64,000 nt of DNA from Prado023 sp963774745 (GCA_963774745.1 CAVZGE010000002.1:186001-250000); one strand, 5' to 3'; shown: positions 16,424-29,995, counted from the first letter of the stretch. The notes: generated from the sequence alone by a model not told the origin. Translations and numbers: made by a program.

Positions 16424-16884
16424 GCCGGCATGACCACCACGCGTCGGGCCGCACCCTCACCCTCGCTCTCGCTGCGCAATCCCGCGTCAGCAACGACGTC
16501 GTGGACGACCTTGCGCTCGAAGGCCGACATCGGAGCGAGCTTGACCGGCTCGCCTGTGCGCTTCACGTCTGCAACCGCGTGCTCGCCCAACTCGGCGAGC
16601 TCACGACGCCGCGCGGCTCGGAATCCGGCGATGTCCAGCATGAGCCGGCTGCGCTCGCCCGTCTCGCGCGTCACCGCAAGCCTGGTCAGTTCCTGCAGGG
16701 CGTCGAGCACCTTTCCGTCGGGGCCCACAAGGTCGTCGAGATCGCCGCCGACGATGGAGACCATGGCCCGGTCCCGCTCCACGTCCATGTCGATGTCGCC
16801 GTCGAGATCGGCGATGTCCAGCAGTGCCTCCAGGTAGTCGGCCGCGACATCGCCCTCACGCTCAAGGTCTGACTTGTTGCTCAT
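16420..16884 (-). CDS. jag: Jag/KhpB-like RNA-binding protein (KH and R3H domains)
   Basis: This cytoplasmic RNA-binding protein of about 154 residues is encoded after yidC in most Gram-positive bacteria. A KH domain (around ALLDIADLDGDIDMDVERD and LVGPDGKVLDALQEL) is followed by an R3H domain whose signature region reads PMSAFERKVVHDVV. ATG 16884 is preferred over ATG 16899 because GGAGGAACG lies directly before it. It is in the rpmH-rnpA-yidD-yidC-jag-rsmG gene string and overlaps rsmG by 4 bp. Confidence 0.92.
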   Translation of the reverse strand: MSNKSDLEREGDVAADYLEALLDIADLDGDIDMDVERDRAMVSIVGGDLDDLVGPDGKVLDALQELTRLAVTRETGERSRLMLDIAGFRAARRRELAELGEHAVADVKRTGEPVKLAPMSAFERKVVHDVVADAGLRSESEGEGAARRVVVMPA

Positions 16885-16911
16885 CGTTCCTCCACTCATG
16901 CCTGACGGTGC

Positions 16912-17874
16912 TCAGCTGGACTTGGGTGGTGGTCCCGTCCGCTTGCTCCGAGGCTGCTTCTTCGGCTGGACGCGGCCGCTGGGCTTGTCGTCCGCCACGA
17001 TCTCACCTGAGATCACGGCAGTAGAACCGGGTGGTTCTGGCGAAGGGGGCAGACCCTTCTTCGCTGCCTTCTGTGCCTTTCGGGCTTCGGCGGCCGCAGC
17101 CGCTGGAGTCCCGGGCTGCGGGTTGTTCCGGATCACCCAGAACTGCTGACCCATCGTCCAGAGGTTCGTCGTGAACCAGTAGATGAGCACACCGATCGGG
17201 AAGTTCAAGCCGCCGACGGCGAACATGACCGGGAAGATGTACATCATGATCTTCATCTGCTGAGCGATCGGGTTGTCGCTCGCAGTGTTCTTCAGCAGCA
17301 ACTGCCGCTGGGTGATGAAGCTCGTGACCGACATCAGGATGATCAGGAGGATGGCCAGGATCTGGGTGTTCGTGGGGTTCGGCGTCTCCGCGGCGTGCGC
17401 GAAGGTGCCGTACAGCGGGACGCCGAAGATCTGGGCGTCATGGAACGAGGCGAGGAGGTCCTGGTACTGCGGCCAGGCGAAGACCCCGACAGGCTTCTCC
17501 TGGGAGGCACCGCGCAGGACGGAGAACAGGGCGAAGAAGATGGGTGACTGCGCCAGGATCGGAAGGCACGAGGCCAGCGGGTTCGTGCCGGTGTCCTTGT
17601 AGAGCGCCATCATCTCCTGGGACTGGCGTTCCTTGTCCCCGGCGTACTTGGCCTGGATCTCCTTGAGCTGCGGCTGGATCGCCTGCATGTTGCGCTGGGC
17701 GCGGATCTGCTTGACGAACAGGGGGATCAGCAGGATCCGGATCAGGACGACCAGGCCCACGATCGCGAAGGTCCAGGACCAACCACTGTCCTCACCCCAG
17801 AACAGCGAGAAGAACTCGTGGAACTTCACCAGGACCCACGAGACTGCGTCGAGCAGCCATTGCCAGAGGAACAC
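16912..17874 (-). CDS. yidC: Membrane protein insertase YidC (Oxa1 family)
   Basis: YidC inserts and folds inner-membrane proteins alone or with Sec. The 320-residue protein is the short Gram-positive form: an N-terminal helix, the conserved LIRILLIPLFVKQIRAQRNM segment, the cytoplasmic loop (QPQLKEIQAKYAGDKERQ), PLASCLPILAQSPIFFALF, and further helices ending in the LNFPIGVLIYWFTTNLWT motif. A Lys/Pro-rich cytoplasmic tail follows. The hydrophilic-groove Arg of the first core helix (LIRILL) is kept. GTG 17874 starts 4 bp after the yidD stop, consistent with one operon. Confidence 0.96.
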   Translation of the reverse strand: MFLWQWLLDAVSWVLVKFHEFFSLFWGEDSGWSWTFAIVGLVVLIRILLIPLFVKQIRAQRNMQAIQPQLKEIQAKYAGDKERQSQEMMALYKDTGTNPLASCLPILAQSPIFFALFSVLRGASQEKPVGVFAWPQYQDLLASFHDAQIFGVPLYGTFAHAAETPNPTNTQILAILLIILMSVTSFITQRQLLLKNTASDNPIAQQMKIMMYIFPVMFAVGGLNFPIGVLIYWFTTNLWTMGQQFWVIRNNPQPGTPAAAAAEARKAQKAAKKGLPPSPEPPGSTAVISGEIVADDKPSGRVQPKKQPRSKRTGPPPKSS

Positions 17875-17877
17875 GAA

Positions 17878-18213
17878 CTAGCTCCCTACTCGATGCGTGG
17901 TGGGACGGACGTCCTTACCACCCCGCCAGGCCCCCGCGGCCGGCACATGGTCGATCCCACCGGGGGACCATGGGTTGCAGCGCACCAGTCGCCCGATCGA
18001 GAGGAGGAACCCCTTGATCGGCCCATGGGTACGTACTGCCCCCAGAGCATAAGCCGAACATGTGGGGTAGTAGCGACAGGTGGGTCCGGAGAGCGGCGAG
18101 ATGAACCGCTGGTAGCCGCGAATCCCACCAACGAGCATCACGGACAGCAGTCGACCCAGGGTCATGTCCCACACACGATGTGCGGAGTGTCCGAGGCCAT
18201 GTCCCTGTGTCAC
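17878..18213 (-). CDS. yidD: Membrane protein insertion efficiency factor YidD
   Basis: This small membrane-associated protein assists YidC. It carries the diagnostic GYQRFISPLSGPTCRYYPTC stretch (two Cys) and RCNPWSPGGID. GTG 18213 overlaps the stop of rnpA as GTGA, which suggests coupled translation; an internal ATG at 18165 (MTLGRLLSV) is closer to the usual N-terminus and is an alternative. The location between rnpA and yidC is the standard one. Confidence 0.93.
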   Translation of the reverse strand: MTQGHGLGHSAHRVWDMTLGRLLSVMLVGGIRGYQRFISPLSGPTCRYYPTCSAYALGAVRTHGPIKGFLLSIGRLVRCNPWSPGGIDHVPAAGAWRGGKDVRPTTHRVGS

Positions 18214-18587
18214 TGGGACACCACCGGGTGCGTCCCAGCCTCGTGTCCCAACCGGGACAGCACGCGGCGAACACCGGAGGACAGGTCGCGGGCCAGATCC
18301 GCACTCGAGGCCCCGGCGGAGGTCGGCAGTGCACGGACGACCACGTCGGTTCCTGCGGGCAGGTACTCGAGGTGCGCTGCCATCAGGTGTCGCAGCTGCC
18401 GGGTCACGCGGTTGCGGACGACGGATCCGCCCACGGCGCGACCCACGATGAACCCCGCACGCGCAGGCTCGCCGGTGTCCGAGAGGTGCGCGTGCACCAC
18501 GACCGTGCGCGAGGCAGCCCGGGTACCCGCGCGCATCACCACGCGGAAGTCCGCAGCGCGCCGGATCCTTCGGCGCCCGGGCAGCAC
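18210..18587 (-). CDS. rnpA: Ribonuclease P protein component
   Basis: This is the basic protein subunit of RNase P, which matures tRNA 5' ends. The conserved RNR motif occurs in VVRNRVTRQLRHL and the aromatic/basic N-terminal region is GRRRIRRAADFRVVMRAG. The frame is open to 18653, but GTG 18587 gives the normal N-terminus (LPGRRRIR) and a normal length of about 125 residues. The gene lies 13 bp after rpmH and overlaps yidD by 4 bp. Confidence 0.93.
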   Translation of the reverse strand: MLPGRRRIRRAADFRVVMRAGTRAASRTVVVHAHLSDTGEPARAGFIVGRAVGGSVVRNRVTRQLRHLMAAHLEYLPAGTDVVVRALPTSAGASSADLARDLSSGVRRVLSRLGHEAGTHPVVSQ

Positions 18588-18600
18588 GACGTCTCGGCTG

Positions 18601-18735
18601 CTACGCCGAGATGCGTGTGCGACCCTTGCCGCGGCGCGCGGCGAGCACGGCACGACCCGCCCGTGTGCTCATCCGGGTACGGAACCCGTGCGTACGGGCG
18701 CGCCGACGGTTGTTCGGCTGGAAAGTGCGCTTCAT
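18601..18735 (-). CDS. rpmH: 50S ribosomal protein L34
   Basis: The 44-residue reading frame MKRTFQPNNRRRARTHGFRT then MSTRAGRAVLAARRGKGR and TRISA is a textbook L34. It is followed after 13 bp by rnpA. A promoter with TTGACC (18847-18852) and TACCTT (18823-18828) separated by 18 bp lies upstream on the same strand. Confidence 0.98.
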   Translation of the reverse strand: MKRTFQPNNRRRARTHGFRTRMSTRAGRAVLAARRGKGRTRISA

Positions 18736-19077
18736 GGCGTCTCATCCTTGCGGCTGGGTGATCTCGGGCGAAGAGCTCTCGGCATGGTCACCACAGGCCG
18801 GACGGACCTCTTCCTGGGTACTAAGGTACGCAACAGCCTGAGGACGGGTCAAACGCGCGTGCAGCCAGGGCGATCCGGCGGAGCCCTGATCCGGTCCCTG
18901 CGACGGTCTGCACCCGGGCGCCCATCCGGCCGTTCGGGTCAGGTCGCACGCTGGTCGGGGCGCCCGGGAACCTGTGGAAAACTCTTGCACGCCAGAACCC
19001 CGCGGGCATAGGTTCGCCGGGTTGTCCGCGGCGCGGATGGTGGCGTCGGGACGCAGAGCCAGGAAAGAGGTACACCC
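18736..19077. promoter_or_regulatory. Divergent rpmH/dnaA promoter region
   Basis: This 342-bp gap has no gene. On the minus strand, TTGACC (18847-18852) and TACCTT (18823-18828) with an 18-bp spacer form the probable rpmH promoter. On the plus strand, TTGCAC (18985-18990) and TAGGTT (19009-19014) with an 18-bp spacer form the probable dnaA promoter. A DnaA-box-like TGTGGAAAA (18973-18981) sits just upstream of that -35, as expected for dnaA autoregulation. Confidence 0.65.
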
Positions 19078-20502
19078 GTGGATGACACTGCAGACCCGGC
19101 GGAGATCTGGGCCAGCGCCATCAGCTCGCTGGATAGCACGGCACTGAGCCGCTCCCACCGGGCCTTCCTGCAGCTGTCCCGCCTGGTCAACGTGTACGGA
19201 AGTGTCGCCGTCCTGGCCGCACCCAATCCATTCGCCAAGGACGTCCTCGAGTCCCACCTGCGGCCACCGATCGAGCAATCCCTGGCTGCGCTCCTCGGCC
19301 GGGACATCAGCCTCGCCGTGACCGTCGATCCCTCCCTGGACGTCGATGACGATCTCGCCGACATCTGGGCGGACTCCACGTACGCCGACCGGCCCCACGA
19401 CCCGACCGGGCCGCAGCCGGTGGTACGACCGGCAGCCCGCGCCACGGAGGTCAAGCCTGAGCAGTCGGCCCGCCTGAACCCGCGGTACACGTTCGACACC
19501 TTCGTCGCCGGCGCCAGCAACCGGTTCGCCCACGCGGCGGCCGTTGCGGTCGCCGAGCAGCCGGCACGCAGCTACAACCCGCTGGTCATCTACGGCGAGT
19601 CGGGCCTGGGCAAGACCCACCTGCTGCACGCCATCGGCCACTACACCCAGATGCTCTACTCCGGCACGCGCGTCCGCTACGTGTCCAGCGAGGAGTTCAC
19701 CAACGAGTTCATCAACTCGATCCGCGACGACGCCGCACTGCAGTTCCAGCGCAGGTACCGCGACGTCGACGTCCTGCTCGTCGACGACATCCAGTTCCTG
19801 TCGGGCAAGGTGCAGACCCAGGAGGAGTTCTTCCACACCTTCAACACGCTGCACAACGCCAACAAGCAGATCGTCATCACCTCCGACATCGCCCCGAACC
19901 GGCTCAAGGACTTCGAGGACCGCATGCGCACGCGGTTCGGCTGGGGGCTGACCACCGACATCCAGCCGCCCGACCTCGAGACCCGGATCGCCATCCTGCG
20001 CCGCAAGACCGACCAGGAGGGGATCACCGTCCCGGCCGACGTGCTGGAGTACATCGCCAGCAAGATCTCGCGCAACATCCGCGAGCTCGAGGGTGCGCTG
20101 ATCCGCGTGACGGCCTTTGCCAGCCTCAGCAAGCGCCCCGTGGACCTCAGCCTCGCCGAGGAGGTCCTGCGCAACGTCATCCCGAACGAGGCCGGCCCCG
20201 AGATCACTGCGCCGGCGATCATGCTCGAGACCGCCAAGTTCTACTCGGTCACGATCGACGACCTCACCGGCCAGTCCCGCTCCCGGACCCTGGTCACCGC
20301 CCGCCAGGTGGCCATGTACCTGTGCCGTGAGCTGACAGACCTGTCCCTGCCGAAGATCGGCGAGCTCTTCGGCGGCCGCGACCACACGACGGTCATGCAT
20401 GCCGATCGCAAGATCCGCACGCTGATGGCCGAGCGCCGCTCGCTCTACAACTCCGTCATGGACCTCACGGCCCGCATCCGGGCCTCAGCAGCCACCCGCT
20501 GA
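19078..20502 (+). CDS. dnaA: Chromosomal replication initiator DnaA
   Basis: DnaA is the AAA+ ATPase that binds DnaA boxes and melts oriC. The 474-residue protein has the N-terminal domain I, a variable linker, the Walker A GESGLGKTHLLHAIG and Walker B VDVLLVDDIQFL, sensor regions, and the C-terminal domain IV with the DnaA signature GRDHTTVMHADRKI. GTG 19078 follows GAAAGAGG. The gene is divergent from rpmH and followed by oriC and dnaN. A DnaA-box-like sequence upstream of its promoter suggests autoregulation. Confidence 0.99.
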   Translation: MDDTADPAEIWASAISSLDSTALSRSHRAFLQLSRLVNVYGSVAVLAAPNPFAKDVLESHLRPPIEQSLAALLGRDISLAVTVDPSLDVDDDLADIWADSTYADRPHDPTGPQPVVRPAARATEVKPEQSARLNPRYTFDTFVAGASNRFAHAAAVAVAEQPARSYNPLVIYGESGLGKTHLLHAIGHYTQMLYSGTRVRYVSSEEFTNEFINSIRDDAALQFQRRYRDVDVLLVDDIQFLSGKVQTQEEFFHTFNTLHNANKQIVITSDIAPNRLKDFEDRMRTRFGWGLTTDIQPPDLETRIAILRRKTDQEGITVPADVLEYIASKISRNIRELEGALIRVTAFASLSKRPVDLSLAEEVLRNVIPNEAGPEITAPAIMLETAKFYSVTIDDLTGQSRSRTLVTARQVAMYLCRELTDLSLPKIGELFGGRDHTTVMHADRKIRTLMAERRSLYNSVMDLTARIRASAATR

Positions 20503-20928
20503 CCGGCCGCCCGACCTGTGGATGACACGCGCAGGGAGCAGGGCGTGTCGTGACGGCCACGCCCCGCGGCCTGTGGACGGGTCCGCCACCGGGTGTGCGT
20601 GGGCGTGCGCTGTCCACGAATGACATCGGTCCGACGCAGCTGCGTACACAGCTCCTGTGGTCGGGGACACGCCCGATGACCTGCGCCGATGCCAGTTGTC
20701 CCCAGGATCCACAGCACCTACTACGAAGACTCCACCTACTGATGGATGATTCGATGAACCGCCCTCAGTGCCGGTCTGCCTGTGGATGACGCTCGCTCGG
20801 GGCGTCGTCGGAGGCGTGTCAGCCGCACCGGACCAGCCGGCTGGGACCTGCGTTGTCGCGGCGGTGCATACCGGTGTCACCGGCGCGTCGTAGGGTGACC
20901 CCGCAGAGCGCCCATCCAGGAGGAGTCC
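20503..20928. other. Origin of replication oriC (dnaA-dnaN intergenic region)
   Basis: This 426-bp gene-free region between dnaA and dnaN holds several DnaA-box-like sites: TGTGGATGA (20517-20525), TGTGGACGG (20572-20580), CTGTCCACG (20610-20618), TTGTCCCCA (20697-20705), GGATCCACA (20705-20713) and TGTGGATGA (20781-20789). A relatively AT-rich stretch at about 20717-20759, rich in GAT/CTA trinucleotides, is the best candidate unwinding element. A TAGGGT (20891-20896) may be the dnaN -10. No box matches TTATCCACA exactly, and the boxes are fewer than in Streptomyces origins. Confidence 0.85.
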
Positions 20929-22071
20929 GTGAAGTTCCGCGTCGACCGTGACCAGTTCGCCGATGCCGTGGCATGGGCCGGACGGACCGTGCCCACCCGG
21001 CCCGCGCTGCCCATGCTGTCGGGGCTGCGCCTCGAGTGCATGGACGGGGCCGAGCCGAGGCTGTCCATCGCCAGCTACGACTACGAGGTCTCCGGACGGG
21101 TCGAGGTCGCTGCCGACGTCGCCGACGCCGGAGTTGCCCTCGTCAACGGCCGGCTGCTGGTCGACATCGCGCGCTCCCTGCCAGCTCAGCCGGTGGACAT
21201 CGAGGTCGAGGGGACCAGGCTCCGGGTGCGCTGCGGTCGCGCGTCCTTCGAGCTGCCCACCCTCCCCGTCGAGGAGTACCCACCGCTCCCGGCGATGCCC
21301 GACGCGAGTGGCAGCGTTCCCGGAACCGTCCTTGCCGGCGCGGTGGCGCAGGTGGCGGTCGCGGCGGGTCGAGATGACGCGCTGCCCTTCCTCACCGGCG
21401 TGCGGGTCGAGGTGGACGGTGACCAGGTGACCCTGGCGGCAACCGACCGCTACCGCCTCGCGGTGCGCACCTTCTCCTGGACCCCGCAGGCCCCGGACTT
21501 CAGTGCCGCGGCGCTGGTCCCGGCCCGCACGCTGGCCGACACTGCCAAGGCGCTGGCCCACGCCGACGAGGTCCACCTGGCCTTCGGCTCGGCAGCCCTC
21601 GGCGATGGCCTGCTCGGGATCGAGGGACTGGAGCGGCGCACCACCACGCGTCTCCTCGAGGGGGACTTCCCCAAGTACCGGGCGCTGCTTCCCGCGGAGT
21701 CCCCCACCGTCGCCCGGGTCGAGACCGCAGCGCTCACAGAGGCGGTCAAGCGCGTCGCCCTGGTCGCCGAGCGCTCGAGCGCGGTCAAGATGATCTTCAA
21801 CGGCCAGGAGCTCGTGCTCGAGGCCGGCACCGGCGATGACGCCATCGGCCTGGACGCCATCGAGTGCGTCATGTCCGGGGAGCCGATGGAGCGGATCGCC
21901 TTCAACCCCGGGTACCTGCTCGAAGGGCTGGCGGCGATCTCCAAGCCGGTGACGAACATGGCCTTCACCAACTCCAACAAGCCTGCGGTGCTCACCGGGG
22001 CGACGACCTTCGACGCCGATGCCTCCGACGACTACCTGTACCTCCTGATGCCCGTCCGCCTGCCGTCCTAG
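20929..22071 (+). CDS. dnaN: DNA polymerase III beta subunit (sliding clamp)
   Basis: The ring-shaped processivity clamp tethers polymerase to DNA. At 380 residues with three repeated clamp domains it is a standard beta clamp; it begins MKFRVDRDQFADAVAWAGR and ends with the usual C-terminal LMPVRLPS. GTG 20929 has a strong AGGAGGAG upstream. recF begins one base after its stop, so the two are co-transcribed. Confidence 0.98.
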   Translation: MKFRVDRDQFADAVAWAGRTVPTRPALPMLSGLRLECMDGAEPRLSIASYDYEVSGRVEVAADVADAGVALVNGRLLVDIARSLPAQPVDIEVEGTRLRVRCGRASFELPTLPVEEYPPLPAMPDASGSVPGTVLAGAVAQVAVAAGRDDALPFLTGVRVEVDGDQVTLAATDRYRLAVRTFSWTPQAPDFSAAALVPARTLADTAKALAHADEVHLAFGSAALGDGLLGIEGLERRTTTRLLEGDFPKYRALLPAESPTVARVETAALTEAVKRVALVAERSSAVKMIFNGQELVLEAGTGDDAIGLDAIECVMSGEPMERIAFNPGYLLEGLAAISKPVTNMAFTNSNKPAVLTGATTFDADASDDYLYLLMPVRLPS

Positions 22072-22072
22072 C

Positions 22073-23218
22073 GTGCACGTCACCCATCTCGGCCTGGTCG
22101 ACTTCCGGTCCTACGGGGCCGTGGAGCTCGACCTCCCCGCCGGGGTGACCACCTTCGTGGGTGCCAACGGGCAGGGCAAGACCAATCTCGTCGAGGCGAT
22201 CGGGTACGCATGCTCGCTGCGCTCGCACCGAGTGGCCACCGATGCGCCGCTCGTGCGCCAGGGTGCGCAGCGGGCGGTCGTGCGGGTCCATGCCGATCGG
22301 GGTGGGCGTGAGGTCGTGGTCGAGCTCGAGATCACCCCGGGCCGGGTGAACCGGGCCCGACTCAACCGATCGCCCGTTCCCCGCCAGCGCGACGTCCTGG
22401 GACACGTGTCCCGGGTGCTCTTCGCCCCGGAGGACCTCTTCCTGGTCAAGGGCGACCCAGGGGAACGCCGCACGTACCTCGACGAGCTCACGGTGGCCCT
22501 GGCGCCCCGCTTCGATGCCGTGCTGTCCGACCTGGAGCGGGTGCTGCGACAGCGCAACTCGCTGCTCAAGTCGGCCTCGGCCCTCAGGGGTGGGGGCGCT
22601 CGCAGCAGGTCGGCGGCGGAGGCGACCCTGTCGATCTGGGATGACCAACTGGCTGCCCTTGCCGCGGAGGTGATCGGTGCGCGATCCTCGCTCGTGGAGC
22701 GACTGTCCCACCCGTTGTCCGAGTCCTACCGGACTGTCGCCCCGGGGGACCGTGATCCCCTGGCCCGCATCGAGTACGTGCCCGGTGTGCCCGATGCCCG
22801 GGGGCTCGGCCGCGACGAGCTCGTCGGTCGGGTGCGCGAGGCCCTCGTTGCGCGGCGCGACGAGGAGTTCGCCCGGGGGATCACCCTCGTGGGTCCGCAC
22901 CGCGACGAGTTGGCCGTGACCCTGCACGGGATGCCCGTGCGCGGGTACGCCTCACATGGGGAGTCCTGGTCCATGGCCCTGGCCCTACGACTGGCGTCCT
23001 ATGACATTGTCCGTGCCGAGGCAGGCCCCGGTGGTGAGCCTGTGCTGATCCTCGACGACGTGTTCGCCGAGCTCGACGCCGATCGCCGGGAGCGCCTGGC
23101 CGCGGCCGTGGCCGGGGTGGAGCAGGTCCTGATCACCGCCGCCGTTGCCCAGGACGTCCCCGAGGTCCTGCGGGGTCGTACCGTGGCCGTGGCCGACCTG
23201 ATCGAGGGTGTGGCGTGA
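22073..23218 (+). CDS. recF: DNA replication and repair protein RecF
   Basis: This SMC-like ATPase loads RecA at gaps with RecO and RecR. The Walker A GANGQGKT is at residues 30-37, the ABC-type signature region is SHGESWSMALALRLAS, and Walker B is PVLILDDVFAELDADRR. The length of 381 residues is typical. The start lies 1 bp after dnaN and the stop overlaps the DciA-like gene (GTGA). Confidence 0.97.
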   Translation: MHVTHLGLVDFRSYGAVELDLPAGVTTFVGANGQGKTNLVEAIGYACSLRSHRVATDAPLVRQGAQRAVVRVHADRGGREVVVELEITPGRVNRARLNRSPVPRQRDVLGHVSRVLFAPEDLFLVKGDPGERRTYLDELTVALAPRFDAVLSDLERVLRQRNSLLKSASALRGGGARSRSAAEATLSIWDDQLAALAAEVIGARSSLVERLSHPLSESYRTVAPGDRDPLARIEYVPGVPDARGLGRDELVGRVREALVARRDEEFARGITLVGPHRDELAVTLHGMPVRGYASHGESWSMALALRLASYDIVRAEAGPGGEPVLILDDVFAELDADRRERLAAAVAGVEQVLITAAVAQDVPEVLRGRTVAVADLIEGVA

Positions 23219-23844
23219 GATCGGCGCGAGGGGACTCGAGCCCCGCGGCCGGGGGCCGCCGGGCAGCTGCCGCGGGAGCGATCCCGGCTGGAACGGGCAC
23301 CGAGCGCCCGACGGATGTCGATGACGGCCCCGCCGGCGTCCCGGACGCAGCACGCGCCGTCCTGTCCCGGGTCAGGACCGCCGCTCGCTCCGCCGGGGCG
23401 GTGAGCGAGTCGGCGCGTCCCCGGCCCTCGGCGCCGCGCAGGAGGCGTCGACCGGTCCCCGGGTTCTCCGGTCCCGGCCCGGACGAGCGCGATCCCATGG
23501 CCATCGGTGGCGCCTGGTCCCGGCTCGTCGACGAGCACGGCTGGCGTACCGGCCTGGATGTGGCGCGACTTCTGGGCATGTGGCCGGAGATCGTCGGGGT
23601 CGCCAACGCCGAGCACGCCAGCCCCGAGTCGTTCGATCCGGCCAGCGGGGAGCTTCTGATCCGCACCTCCTCCACAGCGTGGGCGGAGCAGCTGCGCCTG
23701 ATGATGCCCACCCTGCGCGCAGCCATCGAGGCCCAGGTGGGCACCGGCGTGGTGCGCGAGATCCGGGTCGTCGGCCCCACGCCACCGCGCACCCGCGGTC
23801 GATTGCGGGTCCGCGGTCGGGGGCCACGCGACACCTACGGCTGA
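23215..23844 (+). CDS. DUF721 protein, DciA-like helicase loader
   Basis: The 209-residue protein has a long basic, disordered N-terminal half and a C-terminal DUF721 domain (GGAWSRLVDEHGW, WPEIVGVANAEHASPESF, LIRTSSTAWAEQLRLMMP). DUF721 proteins of the DciA family interact with the replicative helicase and are encoded after recF in Actinobacteria. GTG 23215 overlaps the recF stop. The helicase-loader role follows from the family rather than from any motif seen here. Confidence 0.85.
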   Translation: MRSARGDSSPAAGGRRAAAAGAIPAGTGTERPTDVDDGPAGVPDAARAVLSRVRTAARSAGAVSESARPRPSAPRRRRRPVPGFSGPGPDERDPMAIGGAWSRLVDEHGWRTGLDVARLLGMWPEIVGVANAEHASPESFDPASGELLIRTSSTAWAEQLRLMMPTLRAAIEAQVGTGVVREIRVVGPTPPRTRGRLRVRGRGPRDTYG

Positions 23845-24093
23845 TCGCGGGCCCTACCCGGTCCGCAGCGCACCAATCGCCCGCACGACGCGTTCGGCCG
23901 TAGGGATGTGGGGGGGATCATGTCCGGCAGGTCTGACGCCCTGCGCGCGTCCTATGTGGATTTCCGGCCGCCGATTGCCCAGTTCAGGGTAGAATTCCGG
24001 CATCACGCGGTCATCGAGGAGTTGTGCGTCCAATGGGCGGGCAGGGCTCCGGGACCGGCGTTCGCCAGTCCCACCGGAGTCAGGAGTTGCGAG
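23845..24093 (+). promoter_or_regulatory. gyrB upstream region with -10 element
   Basis: This 249-bp gap holds a clear -10 hexamer TAGAAT (23990-23995), giving a leader of roughly 90 nt before the GTG start of gyrB. The frame is open through the leader, but that translation lacks similarity to GyrB. A -35 element is not obvious. Confidence 0.5.
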
Positions 24094-28673
<4,580 letters not shown>

Positions 28674-28775
28674 CGCGGGTGGCGCAGGCCCCAGCCTGGG
28701 CCGCGGCCGCGCACCGGGCTGTCCCCCGGTGGGCGGTATACCATCGGGGCTGGTCGCACGGTGACGGGAGTGGAG

Positions 28776-29564
28776 ATGGGTGAGCATGTGCAGGGTCAGC
28801 CGGGAGCTGATCGTGCTGTGGGCCGCCCCGGTCCGGCGGCTCGCATGACCGGTCCCGATGCATCCCGGCCACGTCCCAGCGTCCTGATCCCCCCGGTGAC
28901 CACGCCGGCGGGGGGTCCCGCGGGCGCGGCTGGGGTGGCTCCAGCTCCCATGGCCCCGATGCCCGCGACCGGATCCCCGCAGGCGCCTGCCCCAGCCCGG
29001 ATGCCCGGGGCAGCACCGGTCGCCGCTGCGTCGGTCGCGACCGGGATGGCTGCCGCAACAACCACGGCGCCGGCACCAGCGGGGCAGGCGCCGCCTGCGC
29101 CCGCTCCCACAGCGCTACCGACCGCCCCTGCCCAGGCGCAGCCGCGACCGCAGCAGACCAGCGTGGCGCGGGTCGCACGCAGCGCCGTCCGGCCCACGTC
29201 CGGCCCGCGGGCGGCCCGCGTCTACCTCACCCATGTCGACCCGTGGTCGGTGATGAAGCAGGCGTTCCTGCTGTCCCTGGCCCTGGCCGTGATCATCCTG
29301 GCCGCCTCCGCTGCGCTGTGGTTCGCCCTGGACTCGGCCGGGATCATCGATGCCATCACCCGAACCGCGACCGACGTGGGCGGCGAGAGTGGGGCCAGCG
29401 TCACCGGGTTCCTCGACTTCGGCAAGATCATGGGCGCGGCCCTGGTCGTCGCCGGGATCGAAACCGTGCTCGTGACGGCCCTGTGCACGCTGATGGCGTT
29501 CATGTACAACCTGTCGGTCGGCATCGGCGGCGGTCTCGAGGTCACGCTGTCCGAGGAGGACTAG
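28776..29564 (+). CDS. DUF3566 membrane protein
   Basis: The first 150 or so residues are a disordered Pro/Ala-rich region. The C-terminal DUF3566 domain begins at RVYLTHVDPWSVMKQAFL and has two transmembrane helices (LSLALAVIILAASAALWF; ALVVAGIETVLVTALC). The family always follows gyrA in Actinobacteria and precedes tRNA-Ile; its function is unknown. ATG 28776 follows GGGAG and is preferred to the GTG at 28761. Confidence 0.88.
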   Translation: MGEHVQGQPGADRAVGRPGPAARMTGPDASRPRPSVLIPPVTTPAGGPAGAAGVAPAPMAPMPATGSPQAPAPARMPGAAPVAAASVATGMAAATTTAPAPAGQAPPAPAPTALPTAPAQAQPRPQQTSVARVARSAVRPTSGPRAARVYLTHVDPWSVMKQAFLLSLALAVIILAASAALWFALDSAGIIDAITRTATDVGGESGASVTGFLDFGKIMGAALVVAGIETVLVTALCTLMAFMYNLSVGIGGGLEVTLSEED

Positions 29565-29626
29565 CGGCGTTTGGGTCCCACTGCGGTGCTGGGGTACCCT
29601 TTCCGACGGTGCCGAAATGCACCGGC

Positions 29627-29700
29627 GGGCCTATAGCTCAGACGGTTAGAGCGCTTCCCTGATAAGGAAGAGGTCAGAGGTTCAAGTCCTCTTAGGCCCA
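29627..29700 (+). tRNA. tRNA-Ile (GAU)
   Basis: The 74-nt sequence folds as a full cloverleaf: acceptor GGGCCTA pairs with TAGGCCC, the anticodon loop CTGATAA carries GAT, and the T loop is GTTCAAGTC. The CCA end is not encoded. The gyrA-tRNA-Ile-tRNA-Ala order is standard near actinobacterial origins. Confidence 0.97.
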
Positions 29701-29744
29701 CACGGCGCGAGCTGGCTCGCTCCAGATCCCCCGGGAGGTCACCC

Positions 29745-29873
29745 ATGCTGAAGAAGGTCCTGCTGCTGGCAGCCATCGCCGCCGCCGGTTACGTCGCCTA
29801 CAGCCGATTCACCCAGGCACAGGACGAGCGCGACCTCTGGAACGAGGCCACCTCCGCTCCCGATCTGCGCTGA
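29745..29873 (+). CDS. DLW-39 family small protein
   Basis: The 42-residue product starts MLKKVLLLAAIAAAGYVAYS and ends in DLWNEATSAPDLR, with the DLW motif that names the family. It is one N-terminal hydrophobic helix followed by a charged tail. A ribosome site GGGAGG precedes ATG 29745. The location between tRNA-Ile and tRNA-Ala is the conserved one; the function is unknown. Confidence 0.85.
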   Translation: MLKKVLLLAAIAAAGYVAYSRFTQAQDERDLWNEATSAPDLR

Positions 29874-29879
29874 CCCAGC

Positions 29880-29952
29880 GGGGACGTAGCTCAACTGGCA
29901 GAGCACCGCCTTTGCAAGGCGGGGGTTAGGGGTTCAAGTCCCCTCGTCTCCA
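29880..29952 (+). tRNA. tRNA-Ala (UGC)
   Basis: The 73-nt cloverleaf has acceptor GGGGACG pairing with CGTCTCC, anticodon TGC in the loop of CCGCCTTTGCAAGGCGG, and T loop GTTCAAGTC. CCA is not encoded. It starts 7 bp after the DLW-39 stop. Confidence 0.97.
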
Positions 29953-29956
29953 CATC

Positions 29957-29995
29957 TGGCTGTGGCCCCGGGCTGTTGCCCCGGGGCCACAGCCA
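29957..29995 (+). terminator. Hairpin terminator after tRNA-Ala
   Basis: Two perfectly complementary 16-bp arms (TGGCTGTGGCCCCGGG at 29957-29972 and its complement at 29980-29995) enclose a 7-nt loop just after tRNA-Ala. There is no T-run, as is common for high-GC actinobacterial terminators. Confidence 0.7.

Noticed and set aside
20485..22083. Minus-strand frame of 532 codons across oriC and dnaN
   Set aside because: It crosses oriC and mirrors dnaN; its composition is that of an antisense shadow.
22398..22411. CACGTG palindrome inside recF as a second parS
   Set aside because: Only the central six bases match; the TTT/AAA flanks of parS are absent.
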